Source: Pelecanus crispus (Eukaryota > Chordata > Aves > Pelecaniformes > Pelecanidae). Taken from it: a stretch of 64,000 bases of DNA. A program made the translations under genes and the position numbers. The stretch lies in assembly GCF_030463565.1 (NCBI RefSeq), contig NC_134648.1, positions 15,137,306 through 15,201,305 on the forward strand. The letters are read 5' to 3'. The notes beneath the pieces were generated by a model that saw only the letters and a program-made list of their open reading frames with translations, made no database searches and was not told the DNA's origin. How positions within the stretch are numbered: the first letter of the stretch is position 1; each line of letters starts with the position of its first letter. Shown in pieces: positions 63,660-64,000 of the stretch.

Positions 63660-63774
63660 ACCCTGCTTCCCCCCCCACCCCCACCCCCAAAAGCCCCAAA
63701 CAAAACAACAAAACCACCAAAACCTTCAACCAACCAACCAACCCCAACAACAAAAAAACCCAAAACAAACCAAT
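63660..63774. repeat. C-rich then A/C-rich low-complexity tract
   Basis: C runs of 8, 5, 5 and 4 (63669-63697) are separated by loops of 1, 1 and 5 bases. On the minus strand this is a canonical four-tract G-quadruplex motif. CAAAACAACAAAACC and (CCAA)n sequence follows. The open frames at 63563-63932 on both strands are products of this low complexity. Confidence 0.85.
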
Positions 63775-64000
63775 GGCTAATCTCTACAGTATCATTTGGT
63801 CTGTTGAACACCTTCTGCCAGTTACACTGCAGATTAAAATTTGTTTGCTTTATGGCAGTACCCACTTTATCATGCAAAGAAAAAAACAAGGGGTTTTTTG
63901 ACGGACTTATTATTCAAGAGACATGGAATTGAATAAAGACGGACATGTTAGTGCAGGATTATGGGGTATTGCCAGATCTCTGTAGGAAAAAAGTATACAC

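Larger units (their letters stand above)
55550..64000 (+). other. INSC: INSC intron, at least 8.45 kb (continues past the window)
   Basis: The intron starts GTAGGC. I searched for the next armadillo exon by its expected start (VGGVL.L) and did not find it. Contents are a minus-strand CR1 with internal deletion (57021 to about 58625), an A/C tract plus a 24-base C run (59218-59278) and a second A/C tract with a G-quadruplex motif on the minus strand (63660-63774). The rest (55550-57020, 58626-59217, 59279-63659) looks like unique AT-rich intron. Confidence 0.8.

Noticed and set aside
63563-63932. Overlapping open frames on both strands with Pro- or Gly-rich sequence
   Set aside because: They are products of the C-rich and A/C-rich simple sequence, with no credible protein.
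1-64000. CRISPR arrays, tRNA/rRNA genes, bacterial operons or phage
   Set aside because: I found no regularly spaced repeats, no cloverleaf-type sequences and no compact gene layout. The sequence is typical vertebrate intronic DNA.

Overview
The window is bird nuclear DNA. It is intron-dominated and mostly AT-rich. It carries several CR1 LINE fragments whose 3' ends have the avian hallmark, a short (ATTCTATG)n tail preceded by 'CCTTCCAACCC'. The only host gene I can support is INSC (inscuteable spindle orientation adaptor), on the + strand. Six coding exons can be read with exact GT/AG borders and compatible phases: 9716-9809 (start codon at 9757), 43299-43644, 44155-44207, 45776-45899, 48371-48484 and 55424-55549. 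Joined, they give 816 nt (272 codons) with no stop. They cover the N-terminal LGN-binding region, the helical middle and the start of the armadillo-repeat domain. The rest of the armadillo domain and the stop codon must lie beyond position 64000. An upstream first exon was not found with confidence.

Layout. Positions 1-9715 are upstream or 5'-intronic DNA, with a CpG-dense patch near 2520-2830 and a CR1 3' end at 3745-4068. Positions 9810-43298 form one 33.5 kb intron with two young CR1 copies (about 14936-15845 and 18128-18965), a short decayed CR1 3' end (23968-24040), two ancient CR1 copies (about 32330-33076 and 38580-39664), and a CpG-richer block (about 41990-42760) shortly before exon 3. 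Exons 3 to 6 are fairly close together (43.3-48.5 kb). The 6.9 kb intron before the last visible exon carries the longest RT-bearing + strand CR1 (about 51170-52246). The final 8.4 kb is intronic and holds a minus-strand CR1 (57021 to about 58625) with a large internal deletion, a 24-base C run and a G-quadruplex-type tract.

Function. INSC in animals bridges the PAR3/PAR6/aPKC polarity complex to LGN (GPSM2) and Galpha-i, and so orients the mitotic spindle in asymmetric division. The other features are repeats or intronic sequence. I see no tRNA, rRNA, CRISPR array, second host gene or obviously novel system. The best leads are a possible alternative first exon about 1 kb before exon 3, a five-codon upstream ORF in the start-codon exon, an unexplained open stretch at 48798-49112, and two CpG-rich blocks of uncertain origin.
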